A DNA stretch of 62,788 bases from JBMNCQ01 sp049366715 (GCA_049366715.1 JBMNCQ010000006.1:1-62788), one strand, 5' to 3'; positions 1-8,433 are shown, numbered from the stretch's first letter. A program made the numbers and translations. The notes: generated by a model not told the origin, from the letters alone.

Positions 1-395
1 ATCAGAAAGGAAAATGTATAATCAAACCCTATATTTGCATTATACAAGGTGATTAGTTGAAATGATCATATCATCTTATTCAATTTTAGGATTTACAGTA
101 GTATAGTTAAGTTCGCACATATCTTTATTGCTGGATATGTTATTTTGGCTGGTTTAAACTACTATAAATTTTGGATAAGATCATATTTGTATCATATTAA
201 CTTATGTTGAGTAGCACGGACTGTTTTCATTAAAAATAGTTGTTTTTGCTCTAATTCTATCATAATGATACTTATAGCCTTTCCGAAACTTTGTAGTTGG
301 GGAAGGTTTTTTATTTTAAATATGAAAAGGTGATAACCGTATGAATATGACGGTAAATGAATTACTCTTCCAATGAAGAAATCAGGACCGTTGTG
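1..395. other. AT-rich leader region without a recognisable gene
   Basis: I see no convincing gene in the first 395 bases. The stretch is AT-rich. A short ATG reading frame at 341 with an upstream GGTGATAA stops after eleven codons. It probably belongs to the decayed gene that follows, because a Ser-Gly-Pro coding trace just before a TGA (about 384-395) fits the N-terminal part of virginiamycin B lyases. Confidence 0.4.
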
Positions 396-790
396 AATTA
401 CTATAGGTACTGACGGCGCAATATGGTTTACAGAGCTTACTGATAATAAAATTGGAAGAATTACTGTTAGCGGAGAAGATACTTATTACGGCGATCATAA
501 AAATTCTCCGGAGAAATTTTATGATAACATAGAGCAGCATTATGAATTTCTGGGAGATAAGCCGATAATAGGTGAATTGCTATTATTGCTGCTAACGCAA
601 CTGTAACAAAAATATTGAGCCTTATACAATATATGGTGGTAACCCGGCTAAATTTACTAAGAAACGATTCAGTGATGAAAAAGTTGAGTTCTTGCTAAAG
701 CTCCAATGGTGGAACTGAGACGAAGAAAAGATATTTGATAATCTTGAAAAGGGAACATCGGAAGCCGGTTTAGATCAGTTAATAAAATAA
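396..790 (+). pseudogene. Decayed streptogramin-resistance relic: Vgb-like piece joined to Vat-type acetyltransferase pieces
   Basis: Three reading-frame fragments are visible. Bases 396-470 encode ITIGTDGAIWFTE..DNKIGRIT, which resembles the repeated blade of virginiamycin B lyase (Vgb, a beta-propeller enzyme that opens streptogramin B). The same frame continues at about 481-575 into YYGDHKNSPEKFYDNI..HYEFLGDK, which resembles the N-terminal region of Vat/CatB-type left-handed beta-helix acetyltransferases. After a deletion and frameshift, 585-790 still read AIIAANATVTKN, then YGGNPAKFTKKRFSDEKV and LKLQWWN, the C-terminal hallmarks of Vat. The hexapeptide core and the catalytic His region are missing and several stops interrupt the frame, so no active enzyme can be made. 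Assignment rests on recognised motifs only. Confidence 0.6.
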
Positions 791-917
791 TACATGGCCC
801 GGTTGTGATGGGGTATCCGGCATATGAATCAAAACCGGCTGGATCTTAGAAAGAATGTAATTCGTATTATTCACTAACAAAACATACGATACAGAAGTAT
901 TAAAGGAGGTATTAGCT

Positions 918-1772
918 ATGCTGATGGATAAAATAACCGAATCCGTAGCGAAAGTGCAGGGTATTAAGGCTATTGCTCTCGGCGGTTCTCAAAGCAGGGG
1001 TGAAGCGGATAAGCAGTCTGATTATGACATTGGAGTTTATTATGATGCCGATATATTAGATATACCGGCGCTTGCCCGATGTTTGAAGGAATTGGATGAC
1101 GGGCATAAAGATAATTTGCTGAATCCCCCGGGTCAATGGGGGCCGTGGATTAACGGGGGTGCGTGGATTACCTTCAATGCTATACCCGTTGATATTCTTC
1201 TCCGCGATATAAAAAGAGTTGAAGCAGTTTTACAGGACTGCATTGCAGGAAAGATAACAATCGATTTCCAGTCAGGTCATCCCTTCGGTTTTGTAAATAC
1301 GATATATGCTGCCGAAACTCATTACTGTAAGCCCCTTTGGCAGGATGAATCTGAGCCTCTTAACAGTCTGAAAACCCTGCTTTACTCAAAAGGTGAATAT
1401 TCATCTCAAATGAGAGAAACTGTAATAAGGAAATTTTTATGGGAGGCATGGTTTTCTCTTGCTTGCGGACGTAAGGCAGCACTTAAAGGTGATATCAACT
1501 ATGCTATGGGTTCGGTGTTTAGGGCGGTTTGCTCCTGGGTTGAAGTACTGTATGCCTTAAATAACCGCTATTTAATGAATGAAAAAGGAGCACTAAAATG
1601 GGTGGATGGTTTTGAAATCAAACCGGTCGATATGGAAGTAAGAGTAATGAATATATATAAGCTTCTTGCTGATGGAAACGCAGAAAAAGCCTCTCAAATC
1701 TTGGATGAACTGCACGGTGAGATTGAGAAATTATCAAGTGAAATACGGCCCGTTTCCGCTAAAAGACGATAA
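918..1772 (+). CDS. Nucleotidyltransferase-fold protein (aminoglycoside-nucleotidyltransferase-like)
   Basis: The 284-aa protein opens with the pol-beta-type nucleotidyltransferase signature: GGSQSRGEAD followed by SDYDIGVYYD (residues about 22-45). This gives the G-S-x-S-R-G loop and the D-x-D metal-binding pair. The remainder is mostly helical, as in stand-alone nucleotidyltransferases that transfer NMP to small molecules or proteins. The substrate cannot be read from the sequence. Antibiotic adenylylation, protein AMPylation and a toxin-antitoxin MNT role are all possible, but there is no HEPN partner next door. The start is the ATG at 918 after AAAGGAGGTATTAGCT, an excellent ribosome binding site. 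The gene stands alone between relics. Confidence 0.7.
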   Translation: MLMDKITESVAKVQGIKAIALGGSQSRGEADKQSDYDIGVYYDADILDIPALARCLKELDDGHKDNLLNPPGQWGPWINGGAWITFNAIPVDILLRDIKRVEAVLQDCIAGKITIDFQSGHPFGFVNTIYAAETHYCKPLWQDESEPLNSLKTLLYSKGEYSSQMRETVIRKFLWEAWFSLACGRKAALKGDINYAMGSVFRAVCSWVEVLYALNNRYLMNEKGALKWVDGFEIKPVDMEVRVMNIYKLLADGNAEKASQILDELHGEIEKLSSEIRPVSAKRR

Positions 1773-1932
1773 GACAATGCGGGGTATTTTATTTTGTAAG
1801 ATGCGGTAATCATCGGCAAAGAAAACATACAACAAAGTTTACTTGATTAAGAATCAAAGAGGAGCTTAATTGACGATATAAATATAGAGAACGATGATGA
1901 ATGTATGGATATAACGGAAAACGCCAGCTAAC

Positions 1933-2143
1933 GATGCAGATGCCGGAAAAATAATCAGGGAACACTGTAAAATTGATAATGAATAGACCTATAAAAGCTT
2001 GACATAAAGGAATTCATGTATATAAGTACTTGAGGAAAGGATAGGGCTTATGAATTAGACAGACGGAGAGATGGACAGGAATCGGCAGGGAATAATTTAA
2101 GGGTTTAGCGTGACGGGAACCCTGTCCCCTTGTCATCCGTCCC
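1933..2143 (+). repeat. Dispersed intergenic repeat (family R2), copy 1
   Basis: This stretch aligns by eye with 23602-23800. Shared words include GATGCAGAT, GACCTATAAAAG.TTGACATAAA, GGAATTCAT.TAT, GGATAGGGCT, the GGGAATAATT..AGGG.TTAG.GTGACGG block and CTTGTCATCC. A shorter piece recurs at 20341-20390. The rest of the 1773-2176 spacer shows no gene. The copies are diverged with small indels, so the element is old. It may be a relic of a non-autonomous mobile element. Confidence 0.6.
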
Positions 2144-2176
2144 GACTAGTTAGGGAATACATGGAATTGCGAGGTC

Positions 2177-3685
2177 ATGATGGCAACTACTTATGAAAGA
2201 TATTTGCAACTGAATATTGACGGCTCCCGCGTTGGCTTGGGGCACGGCGAGAGCGAAAGCAATTACTTATGCACGCCTAAAGGGTCGGAAGTGATCGGCT
2301 GGGCCGGCGTGGATGGTATCCACTATTGCTTCGTGTGCGGCTTTGGTGAGCTGGTGTTTGCCGTCAGCCCGATGAACACACCGGGAAACTGTGTGCATCC
2401 GGTGGCAAGGAATTTTAGGGACTTCTTGCGGCTTCTGCTGGTTTGCGGCGATGCTGCGGAACTGGAACAGGTATATTGTTTGGATCAGGCGCAGTTTGAC
2501 ACCTTCCGGCAGGACAAAACTCTCACCGCTGAACAGCAGGCTGTGCTGGATGTCATTCGGGAGCAGCTGTTGCTCGCGCCTATGGAGCAGCCCTTTGCTT
2601 ATATCAAAGAGTTGCAGGCTGGGTTTGATTACAGTTGCATCAAATATACGGAAGATTACTATGAGAAGGTCCATGTCGAGCCGAAGATACCCGAATGGAA
2701 GGTTTACTTTGCTGGCAGCTTTTGGGGGTACCAGGGACGTGAAAGAGCCGGCAAGGAAATTTCTCTCGGTAAGCAGTTTGTCTGGGACGATGAAGTCTGG
2801 CAGATCCCGGCGATTTACACCTGCAGTAAAGGCTTGATCGTGGACTTTTGCGTACAGGTCCCGGCTGAGCGCATCCGTTCCTTTATGGATAAATGGAATC
2901 TCTCACTTGAGAACGATGGAACGGACTTTACCGATGAACAGCAGTTGCAGATCGAAACAGAAAATCCGCTGGTCATCAATATGAATCCGAAAATCGTGCT
3001 GAACGGCATTGTCCTTTCAGGCTCTCATGGCTGCGGCGTGTCATGGAACCCCTGCGTCACAGGGGGCAACGGCCTTGAGGCCCAGAGCGTGATCCGGCAT
3101 TATGGCCTTAATCCTGCTTATGGCTGGGCAATCTGGCGCGCTGCTTTTCCCTGGATGGAGAAACGCAAACCGCAGATCACAACGCTCGGCGTCACATTGA
3201 TGTCGGAGCCTGTCGCCATGTCGGGACCGCACTTCCATATATCAGCGCCCGGTGAGCGCATCGAGTTTACGTACCCAACTACCGGCGCACGGCATACGCT
3301 GGCCGTGCAGGAATATGAGTGCCGGGAAATGTCCCGTGAGCATTTTCACAGCCAAAATCAAGAGTATCCGGCGCACTATATTATGATGAGCTATACGCTT
3401 TCGCCGGATCTGCCTGATGGTGCATTCACCATCACGGATTGCGTCCGCTCCGACCAGCCTCGGCAGAAATGCACCGGTCTTAATGAGCCGCAGGCATCCA
3501 ACAGCGTTTGCATCGGCATCATTGGGGGGGCAGATGGTCCGGCTGTCATCATTCCCGGCGGCAGCGGCCAAGGCAAGCTCCATACAGCCTGCTCCTCACT
3601 GCACTTTGAGCCGGTGAACGATGTGGAGTGGCGTATGGTGTTTTATGAAAAAAGACGCGGAGATGTTACGGTGGAGCTGATATAA
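2177..3685 (+). CDS. Unknown 502-aa protein with a GIIGGADGP motif
   Basis: I do not recognise the family of the main body. It is a soluble-looking acidic protein with several Cys residues in the N-terminal third (YCFVCGFGE near residue 55) and no signal peptide or membrane segment. Near the C-terminus (residues about 446-455) it carries IGIIGGADGP followed by AVIIPG. That motif is typical of the beta subunit of sodium-translocating decarboxylases (OadB/GcdB/MmdB), which are otherwise polytopic membrane proteins. Here it sits in a soluble context, so an automatic decarboxylase annotation would be misleading. The ATG at 2177 has a modest GAGG upstream, and an ATG at 2180 is equally possible. 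G+C is higher than in the flanking DNA, and the gene is bordered by a repeat upstream and a terminator downstream, which is compatible with transfer. Confidence 0.6.
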   Translation: MMATTYERYLQLNIDGSRVGLGHGESESNYLCTPKGSEVIGWAGVDGIHYCFVCGFGELVFAVSPMNTPGNCVHPVARNFRDFLRLLLVCGDAAELEQVYCLDQAQFDTFRQDKTLTAEQQAVLDVIREQLLLAPMEQPFAYIKELQAGFDYSCIKYTEDYYEKVHVEPKIPEWKVYFAGSFWGYQGRERAGKEISLGKQFVWDDEVWQIPAIYTCSKGLIVDFCVQVPAERIRSFMDKWNLSLENDGTDFTDEQQLQIETENPLVINMNPKIVLNGIVLSGSHGCGVSWNPCVTGGNGLEAQSVIRHYGLNPAYGWAIWRAAFPWMEKRKPQITTLGVTLMSEPVAMSGPHFHISAPGERIEFTYPTTGARHTLAVQEYECREMSREHFHSQNQEYPAHYIMMSYTLSPDLPDGAFTITDCVRSDQPRQKCTGLNEPQASNSVCIGIIGGADGPAVIIPGGSGQGKLHTACSSLHFEPVNDVEWRMVFYEKRRGDVTVELI

Positions 3686-3787
3686 ACCTGATACTAAGAG
3701 ATTTACGAGCATAACGGGAACTTAGCTGAGGAGTTGGAAATTAGCGTCTTTTTCTTTCATATTGAGAACAACTGCAGAGGTATTAAC

Positions 3788-3818
3788 GGCAGGAGCGATA
3801 ACCTCCTGCCTTTTTTTT
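3788..3818 (+). terminator. Rho-independent terminator
   Basis: A perfect 8-bp stem GGCAGGAG/CTCCTGCC with a 7-nt loop is followed directly by eight T. It lies 103 bp after the 502-aa gene and probably ends its transcript. Confidence 0.85.
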
Positions 3819-3907
3819 CCGGCTTCAAGGGAACACCGCCCACTTCGCAGAACCAGTCTGCATAATTAAAAAAAATTTAGAAAAAGAGTTCTAAAAATCA
3901 AAGCTGA

Positions 3908-4150
3908 GTGGAAAAGAAAATGCAAAGGATTTGGCGGGATCCTAATGGAAAAGCGGTTAATATAGCAAATATGCAAAAAAGGTCATATATTTGGCTTGGC
4001 GTATGGGAAAAGAATGAAAGCGCCATTCGGTTTTATGAAAAGAAGGGCTTTTATGCTGTTGGAACACATGCTTTTTTTCTGGGAGAAGAAGAACAAAGGG
4101 ATTTTATTATGCGTAAAAATTTAGATACTAGCTCCATCGGTTCAAAGTGA
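3908..4150 (+). pseudogene. C-terminal fragment of a GNAT acetyltransferase
   Basis: The 80 residues include IWLGVWEKNESAIRFYEKKGF and an FFLG..EQRDFIMRK ending. This is the acetyl-CoA-site helix and final strands of GNAT N-acetyltransferases of about 160-170 aa. The N-terminal half, with the first strands and the motif A start, is absent. The nominal GTG start has no good ribosome binding site. The upstream 90 bases do not encode the missing half in any frame I can follow, so this is most likely a deletion remnant. Confidence 0.7.
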
Positions 4151-4182
4151 AGACGTTCTCTTAAATTCCTAGAGGGGCTGTT

Positions 4183-4220
4183 GTAAAATGAAGTTTTGCC
4201 GGCAGCTCATTTTACTTTTT
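4183..4220 (+). terminator. Terminator between convergent genes
   Basis: A 9-bp inverted repeat GTAAAATGA/TCATTTTAC with a 15-nt loop is followed by five T on the + strand. It separates the GNAT remnant from the convergent HxlR gene, and its 3' end touches that gene's stop codon. Confidence 0.7.
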
Positions 4221-4539
4221 AATTGATTTCATTGATAGAATTGTATGCGCTTGCTCCCCATTCCCCTAATTCCGATAAAGCAGACTCTAAAGCGCTGCCT
4301 AATTCTGAAAGGCTGTATTCCACGTGGGGCGGTACTTCATTATATTGGTGACGGATTACTATTTTATCCCGCTCTAACTCCTGTAAATTTTTAGATAGCA
4401 TTAAACTGGAAATACCATTTAATCGTCTTTGCAATTCGTTAAATCTTATGGTTTTTGCTTGAATAATCGTCCAAATTATTTGAAGTTTCCATTTCCCGGT
4501 TAATAATGTTAAGGCATATTCAACAGGACATTTCTTCAT
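4219..4539 (-). CDS. HxlR-family transcriptional regulator
   Basis: The 106-aa protein is a full-length HxlR/DUF24 winged-helix regulator. It starts MKKCPVEYALTLLTGKWKLQIIW, with the conserved Cys of the family at residue 4. This is followed by the helix-turn-helix FNELQRRLNGISSLMLSKNL and the wing ERDKIV. Members of this family often sense electrophiles or redox stress through the N-terminal Cys and control divergent reductase genes. The divergent neighbour is a nitroreductase, with 151 bp between the two starts, so local control of that gene is the natural inference. Confidence 0.9.
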   Translation of the reverse strand: MKKCPVEYALTLLTGKWKLQIIWTIIQAKTIRFNELQRRLNGISSLMLSKNLQELERDKIVIRHQYNEVPPHVEYSLSELGSALESALSELGEWGASAYNSINEIN

Positions 4540-4637
4540 AAAGCAGCTTCACTCCTATGCTTATATGCTTATTACTTACTAAACAATTTTTGCGTACTTG
4601 TTTTTTTATTAATGATTAATTAAAATCTATACCAAAG

Positions 4638-4660
4638 TTGAAGAAAAGTAAATACTTCAA
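4638..4660. promoter_or_regulatory. Candidate HxlR operator
   Basis: TTGAAG and CTTCAA form a 6-bp inverted repeat separated by 11 bases in the HxlR/nitroreductase intergenic region, just upstream of the nitroreductase ribosome binding site. Position and symmetry suit a dimeric winged-helix repressor. There is no direct evidence of binding. Confidence 0.4.
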
Positions 4661-4690
4661 TGATTTCATATCGGAAAGGAGTAAAATTCT

Positions 4691-5224
4691 ATGGAAACAA
4701 TGAAAACGATCGCAACCAGGCAGTCTTGTAGAGCATATACGGGAGAACAAATCACGGAAAAAGAATTACGGACAATTCTGGAAGCGGCAAATGCGGCGCC
4801 AGTAGGATTTGGTAAATATGACGAAGTAAAACTCACTGTCGTTCAAAACAAAGATGCTATAGCAAAAATTAATCGCTTGGTTTCAGAGTGCTTTGGAAAC
4901 GTCGAAATAGTTCCAACTTACGGTGCCCCGACAATTATATTGGTTTCTGCCAAAATAACGGAAGACCCGCAGAATGCGGTTGCCTATTGTAATGCTGCGT
5001 GCATTGTAGAAAATATGGCGTTGGCTGCTACTGACTTAGGGCTAGGCAGTGTATATGTATTTAGTGTATCGGCAGGTTTGGCAGCCAAAGCAGATTATTA
5101 TAAAGAACTAAAGATACCGGATGGATTTATGCCTGTATCTGCAATTGCAATTGGAAAAAGTAAAGAGCCTATTATAGAAAGGGCATTGACTGTCTCAAAG
5201 ATTGCAACTGAGTATCTCAGTTAA
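4691..5224 (+). CDS. FMN-dependent nitroreductase family protein
   Basis: The 177-aa protein belongs to the nitroreductase superfamily. It has the N-terminal TRQSCRAYTGEQITEKELRTILEAANAAP segment (FMN phosphate contact) and the central hydrophobic VENMALAATDLGLGSVYV helix. The C-terminal segment is MPVSAIAIGKSKE. Such proteins bind FMN as dimers in the cytoplasm and reduce nitro groups, quinones or similar acceptors with NAD(P)H; the physiological substrate is unknown here. The start follows a GGAAAGGAG ribosome binding site. The divergent HxlR gene probably regulates it. Confidence 0.88.
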   Translation: METMKTIATRQSCRAYTGEQITEKELRTILEAANAAPVGFGKYDEVKLTVVQNKDAIAKINRLVSECFGNVEIVPTYGAPTIILVSAKITEDPQNAVAYCNAACIVENMALAATDLGLGSVYVFSVSAGLAAKADYYKELKIPDGFMPVSAIAIGKSKEPIIERALTVSKIATEYLS

Positions 5225-5531
5225 TTTTCCGAGTCTCCAGGGTATTAATGGCATAAACGAAACATCGTCTTTGTCCCCTTCCTTTTTATTGTAAGTTCAT
5301 TGTTTATTTTGCAGATCGTAAATTCTATTTCTTAGTGCCGACGCTAAGTCAAGTTATTTTACAATGCTCCCATAATAAAAAGTAATTTTTACTTAATCGC
5401 CATAGGTTATATGGATGAACAGCATCCAATCAATAAATTCAAAAGTACCAGAAGGCCAGTGACAGACGAGACAGCAATAAAGAAATTTAAATCTTAAATA
5501 AGGTTCTCATAACAATGCTCATACCGGCAAT
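5225..5531. other. Spacer without recognisable gene
   Basis: About 300 bases between the nitroreductase and the convergent MerR gene. I see no coding frame with a ribosome binding site and no clear terminator directly behind the nitroreductase. Confidence 0.4.
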
Positions 5532-5567
5532 AAAAAAACCCGACATAACAATCGTCAGGTTTTTTTA
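5532..5567. terminator. Bidirectional terminator
   Basis: An A-run, then ACCCGAC, a short loop, GTCAGGT and a T-run form a stem with one mismatch that is flanked by A and T tracts on both sides. It can therefore act in either direction. It overlaps the stop codon of the minus-strand MerR gene. Confidence 0.75.
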
Positions 5568-6043
5568 TTGATATGATCTTTAAGATTACTTACCCCATGA
5601 AGTTCGTTTATTCTCTCTTTGATAATCCGAATGTCCTCAGGATAATCTTCCAGCTTCAGCGTGTCGAGGACAGAAGTTGTGCCTGCCGATTTTGAGACTT
5701 CATAAAGCCAACGTTTGTACTTTATGACATCAAGGGCCTCTTTTAACTCTGCAATCTGTTTTTCAACGGTTTCTTGCCGCTCCGCAAACATTCCCAGCCG
5801 CTGGTCAATAGTTGAATCGCCTTCCAGGCACCAGTCGATAAACTGCTTGATCTGTTTTATAGGCATTCCGGTCTTTTTCAGACAATCTATAATAAACAGC
5901 CATTCAAAATCCTCAGTCTTGAACATACGGATCCCGCTTTCGCTACGGTCGACAAAAGGTAAAAGCCCCTCCTTAGAGTAAAAGCGAAGAGTATGTGGAG
6001 AGATATTTAATTTTTTTGCCGTTTCACTCACAGTGTAATACAT
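5555..6043 (-). CDS. MerR-family regulator, AdhR-like
   Basis: The 162-aa protein has the N-terminal winged helix of MerR regulators (TVSETAKKLNISPHTLRFYSKEGLL), the second DNA-binding motif (GIRMFKTEDFEWL) and a long coiled-coil dimer helix (about 80-120). Cys54, in FIIDCLKKTGMP, aligns with the single reactive Cys of Bacillus AdhR/NmlR-type regulators. Those respond to formaldehyde, methylglyoxal or quinones. It is divergent from the flavodoxin cluster, and the promoter between them has the overlong spacer that MerR proteins act on. It is probably the local regulator of that cluster. A paralogue with the same Cys lies at 21792. Confidence 0.9.
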   Translation of the reverse strand: MYYTVSETAKKLNISPHTLRFYSKEGLLPFVDRSESGIRMFKTEDFEWLFIIDCLKKTGMPIKQIKQFIDWCLEGDSTIDQRLGMFAERQETVEKQIAELKEALDVIKYKRWLYEVSKSAGTTSVLDTLKLEDYPEDIRIIKERINELHGVSNLKDHINKKT

Positions 6044-6062
6044 GATAATTCCTCCAAAGGTC

Positions 6063-6093
6063 TTGACTTAGAGTTCACTCTCAAGTTTAAGAT
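6063..6093 (+). promoter_or_regulatory. MerR-type promoter with 19-bp spacer
   Basis: The -35 TTGACT (6063-6068) and -10 TAAGAT (6088-6093) are separated by 19 bp, the diagnostic overlong spacer of MerR-activated promoters. The spacer contains the imperfect dyad CTTAGAG..CTCTCAAG. It points towards the lipoprotein-flavodoxin gene at 6190, with the MerR gene divergent on the other side. Confidence 0.75.
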
Positions 6094-6189
6094 GATTGTA
6101 TCATAGGTAGAAGAATGAGTCAAATATTCATAATACTCTCACTTTGGGAAATAGTAAATGAACCGGCAGATGCCAAGGGAGGAAATGCA

Positions 6190-6951
6190 ATGAATAAATT
6201 TTTATTGTTCACACTAGCTGTTTTGATGGTCTTTGCAGTGACGGCCTGCGGCACTACTGAAGCACCCGGCACTGAAGCGGACCGTCCGGAACAGAGTTCA
6301 AATGCGTTTGCCCCTTCGGAAGTTGCCAAACCTTCCGGTGAGCAGGAGCCTGAAGGAATCGGTCCGAAAAGTGAAACGGATCTGGCTTCCGGAGGCAGTA
6401 ATGTCCTGATTGCCTATTTCACATGGGCGGAAAACACCGTAGTCGAAAACCCTGATGAGGTGGATGTAGACGCAATCACCTCTGCCAGCGTACTGCCCCC
6501 GGGTAACACGGCAAAGCTGGCAGGATGGATTCAGGAAGCCACCGGCGGCGATCTGTTTTCTATCATTACGGCGGAGCCCTACTCCAGCGATTATGATGAA
6601 TGTCTCGATCAGGCCATTGAGGAGCATGATGCAGACGCACGCCCGGCGCTGACCGGCAGGGTAAAAAATATAGACGATTATAATGTAGTGTTCCTGGGGT
6701 ATCCCAACTGGTGGTACTCCTGCCCTATGGCGGTTTTAACATTTATCGAAGAAAACGACCTGTCAGGCAAAACCATCGTTCCCTTCTGTGCCCATGGTAC
6801 CGGGGGCTTAGCCGGAAGCGTCAGGGATTTTACCGCGGTGCTTCCCGACGACTGCACGGTTCTGGAAGCTTTCGGCTCGTACCGCCCCGCTGTTGATTCC
6901 GCTCAGCCGGAAATCAACGAGTGGCTTGCCAGGCTTGGTATAAAATATTAA
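6190..6951 (+). CDS. Exported flavodoxin-like lipoprotein 1
   Basis: The best start is the ATG at 6190, because GGGAGGAAATGCA precedes it and the protein then opens with a classic lipoprotein signal, MNKFLLFTLAVLMVFAVTAC, with lipobox VTAC. An in-frame start at 6115 would spoil this. After a Pro/Glu/Ser-rich linker comes a flavodoxin fold (Flavodoxin_4 type): VLIAYFTWAENT, the insertion with DAITSAS, PGNTAKLA for the FMN phosphate, YNVVFLGYPNWWYSCPMAVLTFIEE and KTIVPFCAHG. The protein should sit on the outer face of the membrane carrying FMN, presumably as an electron carrier. It heads a same-strand cluster; the next gene starts 25 bp later. Confidence 0.85.
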   Translation: MNKFLLFTLAVLMVFAVTACGTTEAPGTEADRPEQSSNAFAPSEVAKPSGEQEPEGIGPKSETDLASGGSNVLIAYFTWAENTVVENPDEVDVDAITSASVLPPGNTAKLAGWIQEATGGDLFSIITAEPYSSDYDECLDQAIEEHDADARPALTGRVKNIDDYNVVFLGYPNWWYSCPMAVLTFIEENDLSGKTIVPFCAHGTGGLAGSVRDFTAVLPDDCTVLEAFGSYRPAVDSAQPEINEWLARLGIKY

Positions 6952-6976
6952 ACGTCTCTTACGAAAGGAGGTAAGA

Positions 6977-7684
6977 ATGAAACCGAAAGCGATGCTAAAA
7001 GTGCTTGTCGATATCGTTATGACTGCCATGATTCTGATGCAAATGGCGTACCACTTTACAGACAATAAGATCCATGAGTGGATGGGTGCCACGTTGTTCG
7101 TCCTCTTTATTCTGCACCATGTTCTTAACTGGAACTGGTACAAGTCACTTTTTAAAGGCAGGTACACAGCAGTGCGTACCCTGCATACGGCAGTCAATCT
7201 GCTGCTTACGGCTGCTATGGCGGGCCTGCTCGCCAGCGGAATGATGCTTTCCCGCGAGGTGTTTGATTTTATGCATCTCAGTTCCGGCAGGCTTGGCCGG
7301 AGACTGCATATGCTCTCCACATCATGGGGATTTGTGCTTATATCCATGCACCTGGGATTTCACTGGGGCATGGTGGTTAGCACGGTCAAAAGGCTGATGA
7401 AAAAATTAGGAATAAATTCTTCTTATCCGGGACTTGCAGCCCGGCCGGCTGCCGTCCTGCTTTCCGTTTATGGAATATATGCTTTTATTACCCGGCAGAT
7501 GTGGGAGAAGGTGCTTCTACTTGTCGAGTACGCCTTTTTCGATTTTGAAGAACCGGTCGTTTTCTTCTTTGCCGATTACATCGCCATTATGGGCCTGTTC
7601 GCCTGTATTGCTTATTATACGGCCAAATTGCTGAGAAAAAGAAACCCGCAGAGTAATTTATGGCAATCGAAAGGTGAGGAATAA
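6977..7684 (+). CDS. DUF4405 integral membrane protein (possible b-type cytochrome)
   Basis: The 235-aa protein has several hydrophobic helices and resembles DUF4405 proteins. These share with cytochrome b-type subunits a pattern of His residues in membrane helices: here HHVLNWNWYKSLFKG near residue 45, HTAVNLLLT, and HLGFHWGMVV around 118. The His placement suggests haem binding. The family function is not established. An AAGGAGGTAAGA ribosome binding site precedes the ATG. Its place between two exported flavodoxin genes suggests it passes electrons across the membrane to them, which is inference. The last third has further membrane segments. Confidence 0.75.
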   Translation: MKPKAMLKVLVDIVMTAMILMQMAYHFTDNKIHEWMGATLFVLFILHHVLNWNWYKSLFKGRYTAVRTLHTAVNLLLTAAMAGLLASGMMLSREVFDFMHLSSGRLGRRLHMLSTSWGFVLISMHLGFHWGMVVSTVKRLMKKLGINSSYPGLAARPAAVLLSVYGIYAFITRQMWEKVLLLVEYAFFDFEEPVVFFFADYIAIMGLFACIAYYTAKLLRKRNPQSNLWQSKGEE

Positions 7685-7704
7685 AACAGAGAAAGGGATG
7701 AGAT

Positions 7705-8433
7705 GTGCTGAAAAAATTTATATTGCCGGGTGTGCTACTGGTAATGGTCTCTTTTCTTACTGCCTGCGCCGGGAACAATGATTCTGCTGCGCCTACACCA
7801 AGTGGCAGCGGAGGCATTTTACAAGAGGAAGCCTTTGATAACCCACAGCCTCCGAAAACTTTCCGTGAAGTCTCGGGATTATCACAGTCCGTAGAAGCGG
7901 AGAAGAAAATATTGATTGCCTATTTTTCACAGGCCAGAGTTGTCGGCGAAGGTGCAGACGCTATTTCCTCGGCTACGGCTTATGTGGGAAACACGCAAAA
8001 CGCCGCCTATGAAATTCACAATATCGTTGACGGAGACATCTTTGAAATTGTAACGGCTGACACTTATCCGGTGGATCATCAGGAGTGCTCGGTCATCGCA
8101 GAACGTGAACTGAAAGCAGATGCCCGGCCGGCCCTTTCTACACATATTGAGGATATAGCATCCTACGATGTTGTTTTTCTAGGGTATCCGATCTGGTGGT
8201 ACACCGCACCCATGGCGATCCGGACTTTCCTAGAGGAATATGATTTTTCCGGCAAGACTATCGTCCCCTTCTGCACGACGCTAGGTGCCGGAGTATCAGG
8301 AAGTATCAATGATCTTGAAAGACTTTGCCCCGATTCCACCATTATGGAAGGACTGACTCTCCGGGCTGGTCAGAAAGATATGTCGGACGATATATCAGAA
8401 TGGCTGACGAAACTCGGTTTGTACGGGAAATAA
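7705..8433 (+). CDS. Exported flavodoxin-like lipoprotein 2
   Basis: GTG at 7705, preceded by GAAAGGG, starts a lipoprotein signal ending in SFLTAC. A CTG at 7708 is the next in-frame option. The mature part is a flavodoxin fold: ILIAYFSQA, the DAISSATAYVGNTQ phosphate-loop region with the same roughly 15-residue insertion as its neighbours, YDVVFLGYPIWWYTAPMAIRTFLEE and KTIVPFCTT. It is a clear paralogue of the proteins at 6190 and 12785. It is 20 bp downstream of the DUF4405 gene and so co-transcribed. It probably binds FMN on the outside of the cell. Partner and substrate are unknown. Confidence 0.85.
   Translation: MLKKFILPGVLLVMVSFLTACAGNNDSAAPTPSGSGGILQEEAFDNPQPPKTFREVSGLSQSVEAEKKILIAYFSQARVVGEGADAISSATAYVGNTQNAAYEIHNIVDGDIFEIVTADTYPVDHQECSVIAERELKADARPALSTHIEDIASYDVVFLGYPIWWYTAPMAIRTFLEEYDFSGKTIVPFCTTLGAGVSGSINDLERLCPDSTIMEGLTLRAGQKDMSDDISEWLTKLGLYGK

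Noticed and set aside
2267..3617. Several long open frames opposite or overlapping the 502-aa gene
   Set aside because: They lack ribosome binding sites and domain signals and are explained by the high G+C of the true gene.
6115..6189. Extended N-terminus for the first flavodoxin lipoprotein
   Set aside because: It lies across the promoter region and destroys the lipoprotein signal; the ATG at 6190 has the ribosome binding site.
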